Below are positions 16,309 through 24,199 of a stretch of DNA of 57,922 bases, piece after piece (the first letter of the stretch is position 1; every line of letters begins with the position of its first letter). Below the pieces are notes generated by a model, which was not told the origin of the DNA, made no database searches, and saw only the letters and a list, made by a program, of their open reading frames with translations. Both the position numbers and the translations under genes were made by a program. Source of the stretch: Streptomyces hilarionis (lineage in GTDB: Bacteria; Actinomycetota; Actinomycetes; Streptomycetales; Streptomycetaceae); assembly GCF_024539675.1 (NCBI RefSeq), contig NZ_JAHHIT010000062.1:1-57922 (forward strand), read 5' to 3'.

Positions 16309-16350
16309 AGCCTTCTCGGCGCGGATTCCGATCCGCCGGGGAGGCTTTTT
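16309..16350 (+). terminator. Hairpin plus T run: terminator or leader attenuator
   Basis: An outer AGCCT/AGGCT stem continues through CTCGGC and its partner, then a GGAT/ATCC top with a TCCG loop and a 2-base bulge. TTTTT follows at 16346-16350. This is the clearest intrinsic terminator in the window. It lies 90 bp after the I36 stop, so it can end that transcript. Because a promoter-like -10 lies just upstream, it may instead act in the leader of the aldo/keto reductase gene. Confidence 0.6.
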
Positions 16351-16472
16351 CCTTGCCCGGAGGCCGCCGGCCTCCGCGCCCCCGGCCCGTTCCGGGCGCC
16401 GTCTCGCCGAGTCGCTCGACGCGGCGCGCGCCCGTCGCCGGTTTCGCGTCCCCCGTTCCGAAGAGGAGAGCC

Positions 16473-17387
16473 ATGTCCACGAGCCCACCCGCCAACCCCG
16501 GTGCAGAACACAGCACTTGGCGACTCGGTGACCTGACGGTCCGTCGTGTGGGGTTCGGCGCGATGCGTCTGACGGGAACCGAGCCGTTCGACCGGGGCCT
16601 GCCGCGTGACCGCGACCGGTCGATCGCGGTGCTCCGGCGCGCGGTCGAACTCGGCGTCGATCACATCGACACGGCCGCGTACTACTTCTCGTCGACCCGG
16701 TCCGCCAACGAGCTGATCAACCGGGCCCTGGCGCCGTACCCGGAGGACCTGGTCATCAGCACCAAGGTCTGGCCCGGCCGTGACCCGTCGGGCGCGTGGT
16801 GGTGGGCGACGCCGGAGCAGCTGCGCGGCCAGGTCGAGGAGAACCTCCGCCAACTCGGCCGCGACCACCTGGACCTGGTGAACCTGCGCGTTCCCCCGAG
16901 ACAGCGGAACGGTTCGATCGCCGAGCACTTCGGCGCGCTGGCAGAGCTGCGCGACGCCGGGCTGATCCGCCACCTCGGCGTCTCCCACGTGACGAGCGAG
17001 CAGTTGACCGAGGCCCGGGCCATCGCCCCGGTCGTCTGCGTGCAGAACCCCTACGGGATCGGCGCGCCGAGCGAGGACCGGGCGCTCCTGCGACGCTGCG
17101 GCGAACTGGGAATCGCCTTCGTCCCGTTCTTCGCCATCGCGGGCCCCGGCCGCGAGGCGGGCCCGGCCGCCGAGGACGGCGAGGCGGTACGCGCCGTCGC
17201 CCACGCGCACGGTGTGTCCGTCGCACAGGTCCGGCTGGCGTGGACCCTCCGGCAGGGGCCGCACGTCCTCGCGATCCCTGGGACCGGCGATCCGGACCAT
17301 CTCGAGCAGAACATGGCCGCCGGCGCGCTGCGCCTGTCGGAGGAGGAGATCGCACGCCTCACCTCGCCCGGTCCGGACGAAGCCTGA
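16473..17387 (+). CDS. Aldo/keto reductase
   Basis: A 304-residue NADPH-dependent TIM-barrel oxidoreductase. The N-terminus RRVGFGAMRLTG and VDHIDTAAYYFSS give the catalytic Asp66 and Tyr70/71; ISTKVWPG gives Lys98. At the position of the usual catalytic His the sequence reads DLVNLRVPP, as in YdbC-like members, so the tetrad is atypical. C-terminal IPGTGDPDHLEQNMAAGAL binds the cofactor phosphate. The ATG at 16473 follows AGAGGAGAG. Substrate cannot be predicted. The long frame upstream to 16245 is not coding, because it crosses the hairpin at 16309. Confidence 0.9.
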   Translation: MSTSPPANPGAEHSTWRLGDLTVRRVGFGAMRLTGTEPFDRGLPRDRDRSIAVLRRAVELGVDHIDTAAYYFSSTRSANELINRALAPYPEDLVISTKVWPGRDPSGAWWWATPEQLRGQVEENLRQLGRDHLDLVNLRVPPRQRNGSIAEHFGALAELRDAGLIRHLGVSHVTSEQLTEARAIAPVVCVQNPYGIGAPSEDRALLRRCGELGIAFVPFFAIAGPGREAGPAAEDGEAVRAVAHAHGVSVAQVRLAWTLRQGPHVLAIPGTGDPDHLEQNMAAGALRLSEEEIARLTSPGPDEA

Positions 17388-17496
17388 CGCCCGCTCCGAT
17401 GCGAAGCCGGAGAGGTCCGACTTCCCCACGGGGAGGTCGTTCTGACGGCCCGTGCCCTTCTACGGGGGAGGACGGGCGCAGGCATGATGTGGGGGC

Positions 17497-18324
17497 ATGA
17501 CTCACACCGCGCGCCGCATGTTCGAGCTTCTGGAGCCGATCTGCCTGGTCACCTTCTTCGCCGACGAGTGCAACGAGGAGCTGGCCGCGCTCGGCCACCG
17601 CACCTACTGGGACGGCTACTTCGCCAGCCGTGCCGCTCCGCTGGGGCGCGTGCCGGCGCAGGTGGTGCACGCGGCCTTCTACAACTTCGCCGACGGGGAG
17701 GCCGCCCGGCACATCCCGAGCGCGTGGGAGACGATCCCGCCGGAGGCGTCCGTAGCCGCACGGGAGCGGGGCAGCGCGGCCTCGCTGCGGCGGATCCTCG
17801 GCGGCGAGCCGGCCGGCTCCGCGGGTCTCGTGCGCGCCGCCGACCTGACGACCAAGGCGGCCACGAGCGCGCCCACGGAAGGCCGGGTGATGTATGCCGG
17901 GATGCGTACCGTGCCGGTGCCGAGCGACCCGGTCGCCCGGCTGTGGCATGCGGCGACGATGCTGCGCGAGCACCGTGGCGACGGGCACATCGCCGCCCTC
18001 GTGGGTGCGGGCATCGGCGGCACGGAGGCCCACATCCTCTCCGCGCTGGAGCAGGGCATCCACCCTCCGGAGTCGTTCGGGCGGGTCCATCACCTGCCGA
18101 AGGAGCGGCTGACCGAGGTCATGGACGGCCTGCGCGAGCGCGGACTCGTCGACGCCGAAGGCCGGTTCACCGACGCGGGCCGTGAGACCAGGCAGCGCGT
18201 CGAGGACCTGACGGACGAGCTCGCCGCCGCGCCGTACGAGGCTCTGTCGCCCGCCGAGCTCGACGAACTGGTCGCCGAACTCGAACCCATCACCGCGAGG
18301 CTGGTGGCCGCCGGCTCGCGGTGA
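17497..18324 (+). CDS. SCO6745-like protein, winged-helix at C-terminus
   Basis: A 275-residue protein of the SCO6745 family. The first half is alpha-helical (ARRMFELLEPICLVTFFADECNEELAALGHRTYWDGYFASRAAPLG) and the second contains REHRGDGHIAALVGAGIGGTEAHILSAL and a winged-helix-like LTEVMDGLRERGLVDAEGRFTDAGRETRQRVEDLTDELA. The family has no established biochemical role; the C-terminal part resembles MarR-like helices. ATG at 17497; no strong ribosome site. It follows the aldo/keto reductase by 109 bp and may be separate. Confidence 0.82.
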   Translation: MTHTARRMFELLEPICLVTFFADECNEELAALGHRTYWDGYFASRAAPLGRVPAQVVHAAFYNFADGEAARHIPSAWETIPPEASVAARERGSAASLRRILGGEPAGSAGLVRAADLTTKAATSAPTEGRVMYAGMRTVPVPSDPVARLWHAATMLREHRGDGHIAALVGAGIGGTEAHILSALEQGIHPPESFGRVHHLPKERLTEVMDGLRERGLVDAEGRFTDAGRETRQRVEDLTDELAAAPYEALSPAELDELVAELEPITARLVAAGSR

Positions 18325-18439
18325 CGACCGACTATCAATGACCGACTACCGGCGGCCGGCGAGCTGTGGCCGACGGGGCGCGGGTGCGAGGGGGCCCCAT
18401 CGGCCGGCCCCGAAGTCCCCGACCCGGGCCGTGTGTTCC

Positions 18440-18829
18440 TCAGGCGTCCTGTGGATACCAGCGCAGTTCCACGGTGTTGCCGTCAGGGTCCCGCACATAG
18501 AGGGAGAGGGCGGTGCCCCGGGCGCCGAATCGCTCACCGGGGCCGTCCAGCACCGTGAACTCGCCGGACTCGACGACCTGTTGCCAGTCGAGCGGCTCGA
18601 CCACGAGACAGATGTGGTCGACGTTGGAGTGCTGGGGGCGCTCGGCGGGAGCCCTCACGAGGTCGATGATCGTGGTCGGGCTCACCCGCACGGACGGAAA
18701 GGGCGCTTTCCCGGCCCGCCACTCCTCCACGCGCACCGGTTGCAGCCCCAGCGGGCCGGTGTAGAACGCCAGCGAACGCTCGACGTCGGCGACGTTGAGG
18801 ACGAGATGGTCGAAGTCGATCACGCGCAC
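18440..18829 (-). CDS. VOC family (glyoxalase/bleomycin resistance) protein
   Basis: A 129-residue vicinal-oxygen-chelate protein. It opens FDHLVLNVADVERSLAFYTGPLGL and ends LSLYVRDPDGNTVELRWYPQ, the two hallmark segments. Metal ligands are likely the His of FDHLVL, the His of VDHICLVV and the Glu of VELRWY. Such proteins act as glyoxalases, dioxygenases or drug-binding resistance proteins; which one cannot be told. The GTG at 18829 follows GGAGAC; GTG 18823 is also possible. It is convergent with the SCO6745-like gene. Confidence 0.9.
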   Translation of the reverse strand: MRVIDFDHLVLNVADVERSLAFYTGPLGLQPVRVEEWRAGKAPFPSVRVSPTTIIDLVRAPAERPQHSNVDHICLVVEPLDWQQVVESGEFTVLDGPGERFGARGTALSLYVRDPDGNTVELRWYPQDA

Positions 18830-19047
18830 GATGTCTCCGCGGGGTCGGGGCGCCCGGGGCGCCGGTGCCGGTGCGACGGGGCCGTCGACACCGTGCGTCG
18901 CGGCCCTGTCCGTGGGGTGATCATCGCCGACGGACGCACCTCGGTCCACCGGGTGTCCGTCGTCGTCCGGCCGGGCGGGACGAATCAACAGGTGCGCCGT
19001 GGGTACTCCGGCCGCGTATCGCACCGTCCACCTGTTCCGGGAGAGTC

Positions 19048-19239
19048 ATGACGACGCAACCGAGTGCGCACGACGAGGGCAACCGCTTCTGCAAGGCCTG
19101 CGGGACGCCGGCCGAGGACGGGAGGCTGTGCGGTCACTGCGGCAGCGTCCTCCAACTCCCCGACGAGGAAGGGCTGGTCGAGGACCAGGGCGCGGCCGTG
19201 CGACGCGACGTCGAAGGCCGTGCCGACCAGCGGCGGTAG
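19048..19239 (+). CDS. Small zinc-ribbon protein
   Basis: A 63-residue protein with two CxxC knuckles, CKACGTPAEDGRLCGHCG, forming a four-Cys zinc ribbon; the remainder is charged with no further domain. The ATG at 19048 has GGGAGAG upstream. Small zinc-ribbon proteins are common in Streptomyces and often unstudied; this one may bind nucleic acid or another protein. An overlapping frame at 19064 lacks the Cys pattern and is rejected. Confidence 0.7.
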   Translation: MTTQPSAHDEGNRFCKACGTPAEDGRLCGHCGSVLQLPDEEGLVEDQGAAVRRDVEGRADQRR

Positions 19240-19301
19240 CGCGAACGAGGGGCTGCGCAACCTCTTCGGCTTAAGAGCGTGCACCGGGGTACACGGTCGC
19301 C

Positions 19302-19595
19302 ATGGCACCGAAGACTGATCACCGGGTTTCCCTGCGGGCCGTGCGGCAGCTGCGCCGGACCCGCGCCTTCTACGCCGCTGGAGTCGTGCTGTGGACGGCC
19401 GCGGCGGCCTGGACGGGCTGGACCCATCCCGCCAGCCGCCAGATGTGGGTCGCCGTCCTCCTCCTCGCGGTCTTCGCCGGTCTGCTGGTGACGGCCTCCC
19501 TGTGGCTGCAACGCCTCCAGCAGGCCGTGGCGAAGCGGCAGGCCCACCGCGGCGCACGACGACACGCCGTCGCCCCGCGCCACGCCGGCGCCTGA
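19302..19595 (+). CDS. Small membrane protein with two spans
   Basis: A 97-residue protein: a basic N-terminus (RQLRRTR), a first membrane span AFYAAGVVLWTAAAAWTGW, a short outside turn, a second span MWVAVLLLAVFAGLLVTASLW, then a basic tail. Both ends should be cytosolic. No ribosome site is obvious before the ATG at 19302. Function unknown. It follows the zinc-ribbon gene by 62 bp. Confidence 0.68.
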   Translation: MAPKTDHRVSLRAVRQLRRTRAFYAAGVVLWTAAAAWTGWTHPASRQMWVAVLLLAVFAGLLVTASLWLQRLQQAVAKRQAHRGARRHAVAPRHAGA

Positions 19596-19704
19596 CTCCG
19601 CCGGCCACGGCGTCGGACCACCACGACACGGCCTCGTCCGGACTTCTTCCCCGCGGAGGGACGCCGGTCGGGCATGCTGGGAGCCGGAGGCCGGGAGGTG
19701 GGGC

Positions 19705-20292
19705 ATGCGGCGGTGGGCTGCGGTGTGGGTCGTCTTCGTGGCCGTCGTCCTGACGGCTTGCGGCACGTCGGCGGACCCGGGCACGGTCGGCGGGGCGTCC
19801 GGGACTCGCCCCGCCGAGCCGTCGAGCGGTGCGCCCTCCACCGGCTCCGCCCTGCCTGCCTCGCCCTCACCCACGTCCACCTCGGCCCGGACCGCGAGCC
19901 CGACGGGGCCGGGCGCGCCCGTGCCCGCCGCGTCGCCCTCGGCTTCGGCCGCCGCCTGCGTCGCGGGACGGACGGAGGTCACCGTCGCTCCGGGTGATGC
20001 GCCCCGACGGTCGTTGTGCGTGCGTCCCGGGACCGTGGTGTCACTGGTGTTGCGGCCCCGCACGGACGACAAGCGCTGGGCGGCCGTGCGCAGTTCCGCA
20101 CCGGCCCTCGTCGTGGCCTCCGGGTGGAGCGTGGACGCCGGGGGCGCTGCCCGCGCCTCGCTGCGGTCCGTCGGCGCCCGGGGCGGCAGCGCCAGGATCA
20201 CCGTGCCGGCGAAAGCCCCGGACGTGGCGGGAGCGGCGCGGGTCGCCTTCACCCTCGACATCACCGTGACCCCGCCGACACGGGAGGGATGA
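19705..20292 (+). CDS. Secreted lipoprotein with Ser/Pro-rich linker
   Basis: A 195-residue lipoprotein. The signal peptide MRRWAAVWVVFVAVVLTAC ends in a lipobox LTAC (Cys19). A Ser/Pro/Thr/Ala linker of about 60 residues leads to a C-terminal beta-rich domain (CVAGRTEVTVAPGDAPRRSLCVRPGTVVSLVLRP...ARITVPAKAPDVAGAARVAFTLDITVTPP) with two cysteines. It resembles an Ig-like fold tethered to the membrane. The ATG at 19705 follows GGGAGGTGG. It is convergent with the kinase pair. Function not known. Confidence 0.75.
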   Translation: MRRWAAVWVVFVAVVLTACGTSADPGTVGGASGTRPAEPSSGAPSTGSALPASPSPTSTSARTASPTGPGAPVPAASPSASAAACVAGRTEVTVAPGDAPRRSLCVRPGTVVSLVLRPRTDDKRWAAVRSSAPALVVASGWSVDAGGAARASLRSVGARGGSARITVPAKAPDVAGAARVAFTLDITVTPPTREG

Positions 20293-20360
20293 CCCTCCCG
20301 TCGCCTCACCGGCACCGCAGCACGCCGCAGCCTTCGCTGGCCGCGTGGGCTCGACGTCCG

Positions 20361-21128
20361 TCAGGGGCAGTCGTACGTCAGCCGGATGACGTCCGTGCGG
20401 TCGACGGGGGACAGGACGCGCAGCTCGGCCCGGGCCGTGTAGCGACCTTTCCCCTGAAAGGTCCACAGGAGATGCAGACGCGCCTGCTGCTGGCCGCGGA
20501 CCAGCACTTCCCGCAGCGTGCCCGAGGCGGTGCCGTCGCTGCGGGTCCAGCGGTACGAGAGCGTGCCCGCACGGCCGTTCGTCGCGACGACTCCGACGAT
20601 GTCCGAGGTGCCGTCGCACCCCAGGGCCGCCGGGGCGGCGGTGACCCGCACCGCGCCCACGCGGAGCGGGGGCCCGAGGCGCTGCCAGGCGAGGAGCGCG
20701 ATGACGCAGATCAGCACCAGCGCGGGCAGGGCGTGCCGGCGCGCAGGGCGACGCGGGCGCGCGGGTGTCGGCGGCAGCGCGGGCAGCGTCCGGTCGGTGC
20801 GCCGTGCGACGGCCGCCGTCACGCCCGGACCGAAGCGCAGCACCGTGCCTTCGACACGGTCCGGCACGGTCGGCCCCGCGCCCGGCGCCGGCGCTCCTCC
20901 CGGGGGTGGCGCCGTCGGCCCCGAGGACGGTGGGGCGGGCGGTTCGACGAGGGTGGTGTCCGGTTCGTAGGGCCGCTGGACCCAGTGGCTGGCCAGCACG
21001 GTGGCGCTGTACTCGGCGTCGGCGGGACCGGGCTCGGCACGGGGGCCCCGGGCGTCGGCGGGACCGGACGGCCGGGTGGGTTCGTGGGTCCCGGCCGGGG
21101 CGGGCGTGCGGTCGTCGAACGTGCTCAT
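20361..21128 (-). CDS. Membrane protein partner of Ser/Thr kinase
   Basis: A 255-residue protein: a Pro/Gly-rich cytosolic N-terminus, a membrane span (HALPALVLICVIALLAW, about residues 132-148), then an extracytoplasmic beta-rich domain of about 100 residues ending in Cys. That domain reads ATNGRAGTLSYRWTRSDG...LLWTFQGKGRYTARAELRVLSP...LTYDCP and resembles the C-terminus of the upstream kinase, which has the same TFQG-x-G-x-Y spacing and a Cys near the end. The ATG overlaps the kinase stop by 4 bp (ATGA). It probably forms a complex with the kinase or is its substrate; this is inferred. Confidence 0.75.
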   Translation of the reverse strand: MSTFDDRTPAPAGTHEPTRPSGPADARGPRAEPGPADAEYSATVLASHWVQRPYEPDTTLVEPPAPPSSGPTAPPPGGAPAPGAGPTVPDRVEGTVLRFGPGVTAAVARRTDRTLPALPPTPARPRRPARRHALPALVLICVIALLAWQRLGPPLRVGAVRVTAAPAALGCDGTSDIVGVVATNGRAGTLSYRWTRSDGTASGTLREVLVRGQQQARLHLLWTFQGKGRYTARAELRVLSPVDRTDVIRLTYDCP

Positions 21129-22786
21129 CGGATCTCACACCGCCTGGTCAGAAGCTGCTGCGAGGCGCCTCCGTCGGCGGAGGCGGGGGTGGTGACGACA
21201 CCGACGGCCCAGTAGCAGCCCGTGCCCTGGAACGTGTGGTCGACGGAGAGGGTGTACTGGGTGGCGCCGCTGCGCCGGAACGTCTGGGACTCTCCGTCCG
21301 GGGCTCCGGCTCCCCTGCCGGTGTCGCTGGTGGACCAGGAGACCGTGAGGGAGAGCGGACCGGTGCCGTCCGTCGTGACGGTGACGGTCGCCGTGGCCGT
21401 CGCCGATCCGGTCTGCCAGAAGTCGGTGACCGAGACGGCCTTGACGGCGGGTGCGGACGGCGGGCTCGGGGCGGCGGACGTCGGCGTGGCCTCGGTGGTC
21501 GGCCCGCCGGGCGCCGTCGTCTCGACCGGCGCGGCCGTCGTGGCGGACGCCGAGGGGGCGCCGGCTCCGGCGGACGCCGTGTCGGAGGGGGACACGTCGG
21601 GGGCCGCGGTCGTCGACGCGGTGGCCGACCCGGTCGGCGTCGGGGACGCGGAGTCGGAGGCCGACGCGGTGGGAGAGGCGGACCCGCCCGGCTCCACGAC
21701 CGGTTGGGCACGGGTGGTGGCCAGGGCCTGGCCCGCCTCCTGCGGGTCCGCCTGCGGAACGTGCCGGAGGCCGTAGGACAGCAGGACGCCCAGCAGCACG
21801 GCCGCACCGGACACGAGCATCCCCGTCCGGCCCGGCAGCCACGAGCGCGCCCCGCCGCGGGCCGGCGCCCGGCGCAGGACCGTGCGCGCGGTGTCCGTGG
21901 TGGTCCGCGGGGCGCTGCGGGCCGACGGCAGCAGCAGCGGCACCAGCGCCACCAGCGCGGCGAGCCGGCCGCGGCCGCGCTCCTCCCAGTCGGTTCCGTA
22001 GGCGGCGCCGGCGGCCGCCTCCAGTTCCCTGACGAAGGCCTCGGCGTCGTCGGGCCGTTGCGCCGGGTCCTTGGCCAGGCCGCGCAGCACCAGGTCCCGC
22101 ACCGGCTCGGGCGCCTCGTCGGCGGGGATCGGCGCGTCGACGTGCTGAAGGGCGAGCTCGGCGAGGTTGTCGCCGCGGTACGGCCGGTGACTCGTCAGGC
22201 ACTCGAAGAACGTGGCCGTGGCCGCGTACACGTCGGCGGCGGGCGAGGCGGGGGCGCCGGTCCACTGCTCCGGCGCCATGTACGAGGGGGTGCCCGCCGA
22301 GCCCGCGCTGGCTCCGGCGTCCACCGCGATGCCGAAGTCGACGAGCCGGGACGATCCGTCCGGGACCACCAGGACGTTCTCCGGCTTGTAGTCGCGGTGG
22401 ACGACGCCGACGCGGTGCGCGTCGGCCAGCCCGAGCAGGGATCCCTTGAGGACGACGAGGGCGGCCTCGGGATCGAGCGGCGCCGCCCTGGTCAGCAGGG
22501 TGCGCAACGAGACGCCGTCCACGAGCTCCATCACGATGGCGGCGCCGTCCGGGCTCTCGACGTACTCGTACAGCTCGGCGACGTACGCGCTCTCCAGCCC
22601 GCCGAGCAGCCGCGCCTCCGCCCTGAAGCCGTGCACGAAGCCCGGCCGGGTGCGCAGCGACTCGCTGAGGTACTTGACCGCGACCGGGACGCCGGTCTCC
22701 CGGTGCACGGCCAGCACGACCCGCCCGCTCGCCCCGGCCCCGAGTTCCGAAGACTCGGTGTAGCCGGGCACTGCCCATGTGTTCAT
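21125..22786 (-). CDS. Transmembrane serine/threonine protein kinase
   Basis: A 553-residue Hanks-type kinase. The glycine-rich loop is LGAGASGRVV (15-24), the ATP lysine is Lys38 (VAVKYL), the catalytic loop is HRDYKPENV (130-138, Tyr instead of the usual Leu), and metal-binding is VDFG with D150. TPSYMAPEQ marks the activation segment. After the kinase domain come a membrane span (GMLVSGAAVLLGVLLSYGL), a long Ser/Pro/Thr/Ala linker and an Ig-like extracytoplasmic domain ending in Cys. The ATG at 22786 follows GGGGGGA. The extracellular part probably senses a ligand. It is coupled to the partner gene at 20361. Confidence 0.92.
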   Translation of the reverse strand: MNTWAVPGYTESSELGAGASGRVVLAVHRETGVPVAVKYLSESLRTRPGFVHGFRAEARLLGGLESAYVAELYEYVESPDGAAIVMELVDGVSLRTLLTRAAPLDPEAALVVLKGSLLGLADAHRVGVVHRDYKPENVLVVPDGSSRLVDFGIAVDAGASAGSAGTPSYMAPEQWTGAPASPAADVYAATATFFECLTSHRPYRGDNLAELALQHVDAPIPADEAPEPVRDLVLRGLAKDPAQRPDDAEAFVRELEAAAGAAYGTDWEERGRGRLAALVALVPLLLPSARSAPRTTTDTARTVLRRAPARGGARSWLPGRTGMLVSGAAVLLGVLLSYGLRHVPQADPQEAGQALATTRAQPVVEPGGSASPTASASDSASPTPTGSATASTTAAPDVSPSDTASAGAGAPSASATTAAPVETTAPGGPTTEATPTSAAPSPPSAPAVKAVSVTDFWQTGSATATATVTVTTDGTGPLSLTVSWSTSDTGRGAGAPDGESQTFRRSGATQYTLSVDHTFQGTGCYWAVGVVTTPASADGGASQQLLTRRCEIR

Positions 22787-22991
22787 TCCATCCCCCCAAC
22801 GCGGCCCGCCGGCCCCGGACACGTCCTCCGAGCATCGAGCCCGGCATCGAGCCACGCGAGAGGAGACACATTTTCGGCCACCGCGGTTGCGGTGCGGCGC
22901 CGGGCCTTCCCCGGCCCGGCGCCCACCGGCGGCGCGTGCGGACGCCGGCGCACGACGTCCCCGCAGGCCCGACCCGTACCGTCGGCCCGGG

Positions 22992-23294
22992 TCAGTCGCC
23001 CCGCGGCTCCGCCAGGAGGTCGTCCCACACCTGGCACCGGATGGCGGGCAGGCTCTCGGCGACGGCCTCCCTCATCATGGCCTCCCCTTCCGGGTCCACG
23101 TCCGGGCACCCCTCACGCGTGGCGGCGTCCGGCCAGCGCGCGTACGCCACCCAGGTGCCGTCGTCGGCCCGGTGCAGCCGGGAACCGTAGCTGCCGCACT
23201 GCTCGCGCATGGCCCGCGTCACCCGGTGCCAACCGGCCGCGAACTGCTCCTCCTTGCCCTCGTGCAGACGCCACCGGTAGATCACCGCGAACAT
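22992..23294 (-). CDS. Antibiotic biosynthesis monooxygenase (ABM) domain protein
   Basis: A 100-residue ferredoxin-like ABM-family protein: MFAVIYRWRLHEGKEEQFAAGWHRVTRAMREQCGSYGSRLHRADDGTWVAYARWPD. Family members act as cofactor-free monooxygenases or small ligand-binding dimers; many are general housekeeping proteins outside antibiotic clusters. The ATG at 23294 follows GAGGAGG. It has no biosynthetic neighbours. Function not determined. Confidence 0.85.
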   Translation of the reverse strand: MFAVIYRWRLHEGKEEQFAAGWHRVTRAMREQCGSYGSRLHRADDGTWVAYARWPDAATREGCPDVDPEGEAMMREAVAESLPAIRCQVWDDLLAEPRGD

Positions 23295-23391
23295 GACGCG
23301 ACCTCCTCGACGAGCTTGACGGTCCCCGCTGCTCCGAGGACGCCCCCGGCCTACCCGCCGCGCCCGGAGAACATGCCGGTGACCGGAATGC

Positions 23392-23952
23392 TCAGTCCAC
23401 GATCGCCTCGGCGCGCGCGGCGGGGGCCCGGCCGGTGAGGGCGCCGCCGAAGTTCCGCTCGACCTGCGCCTTCTCGGCGGAGTTCGGGTAGGGGTTGGTG
23501 CACGCGGTGCCGGCGGTGGAGCCGGACATCAGGCTCGTGCAGGGACCGGGCTTGCGATCGGGCAGGCCGAGGATGTGCCCGAGTTCGTGCGCGGAGATGC
23601 GGACGGTGTCGTAGCCCTCGTCGACGGCCTGGCGTCCGATGTACACCGTGCCGCTGCCCAGTGTGCCGGGCAGGGCGCGCGGCCAGCCGTTGTCCGCGAG
23701 GACGCGTATGTTGGCCCGTTGCCCGGCCGCCGCGGGCCGGAGTTCGACGGCGTCGACGCTCTCGTTCCAGATCGCGGCGCCCCGGTCGACGGCGCTGCGG
23801 AACTCCGCGGAGCCGCCGGCGTCGTAGGTGAGGACGCGGGCGGCCGGCGCCGCCTTCGGGGTGTGGGGTGCGGCGGCGGCCTGGCCGCCCGCCAGGGCCA
23901 ACGACATCAGACACGCGGCGGCCAGGCCGCCGGTCAGGGTTCGGACGTGCAT
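23392..23952 (-). CDS. Snapalysin-like secreted zinc metalloprotease (M7)
   Basis: A 186-residue preproprotein. The signal peptide (MHVRTLTGGLAAACLMSLALAGGQAAAA) is followed by a short pro-region and the catalytic domain VLTYDAGGSAEFRSAVDRGAAIWNES. The zinc site HELGHILGLPD (His122, His126, Asp132) and the Met-turn SLMSGS are those of snapalysin, the extracellular small neutral protease of Streptomyces. Cys138 and Cys151 may form a disulfide. The ATG at 23952 has AAGGAGG upstream. In other species a divergent LysR gene (snpR) regulates this gene; none is present here, so regulation may differ. Confidence 0.9.
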   Translation of the reverse strand: MHVRTLTGGLAAACLMSLALAGGQAAAAPHTPKAAPAARVLTYDAGGSAEFRSAVDRGAAIWNESVDAVELRPAAAGQRANIRVLADNGWPRALPGTLGSGTVYIGRQAVDEGYDTVRISAHELGHILGLPDRKPGPCTSLMSGSTAGTACTNPYPNSAEKAQVERNFGGALTGRAPAARAEAIVD

Positions 23953-24199
23953 GATCGACCTCCTTGTGGGGGAAGGGCAGTCGTGCTCATGACATTCATG
24001 GGGTTCCCTGCCCAGCCGGGGCCCTGACGAATCCGTTGATGTGGCCGTCCGCCGTGGACCCGCAGGCCGCTTCCGGGCCGCCACGGCGGTGCGCGGGAGC
24101 CGTGCTGGCCGCGTCGGCGGCGTGTGCCCGGCACGAGCCCCGCCACTTCGGGGACCGGGCCCGCCGTGTCCTGCGGACGGTCCGCCCGCACGGTCCGGG

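Noticed and set aside
17359..18093. Minus-strand frame opposite the SCO6745-like gene
   Set aside because: The plus-strand gene has a recognised family pattern and the correct codon bias; the opposite frame has neither.
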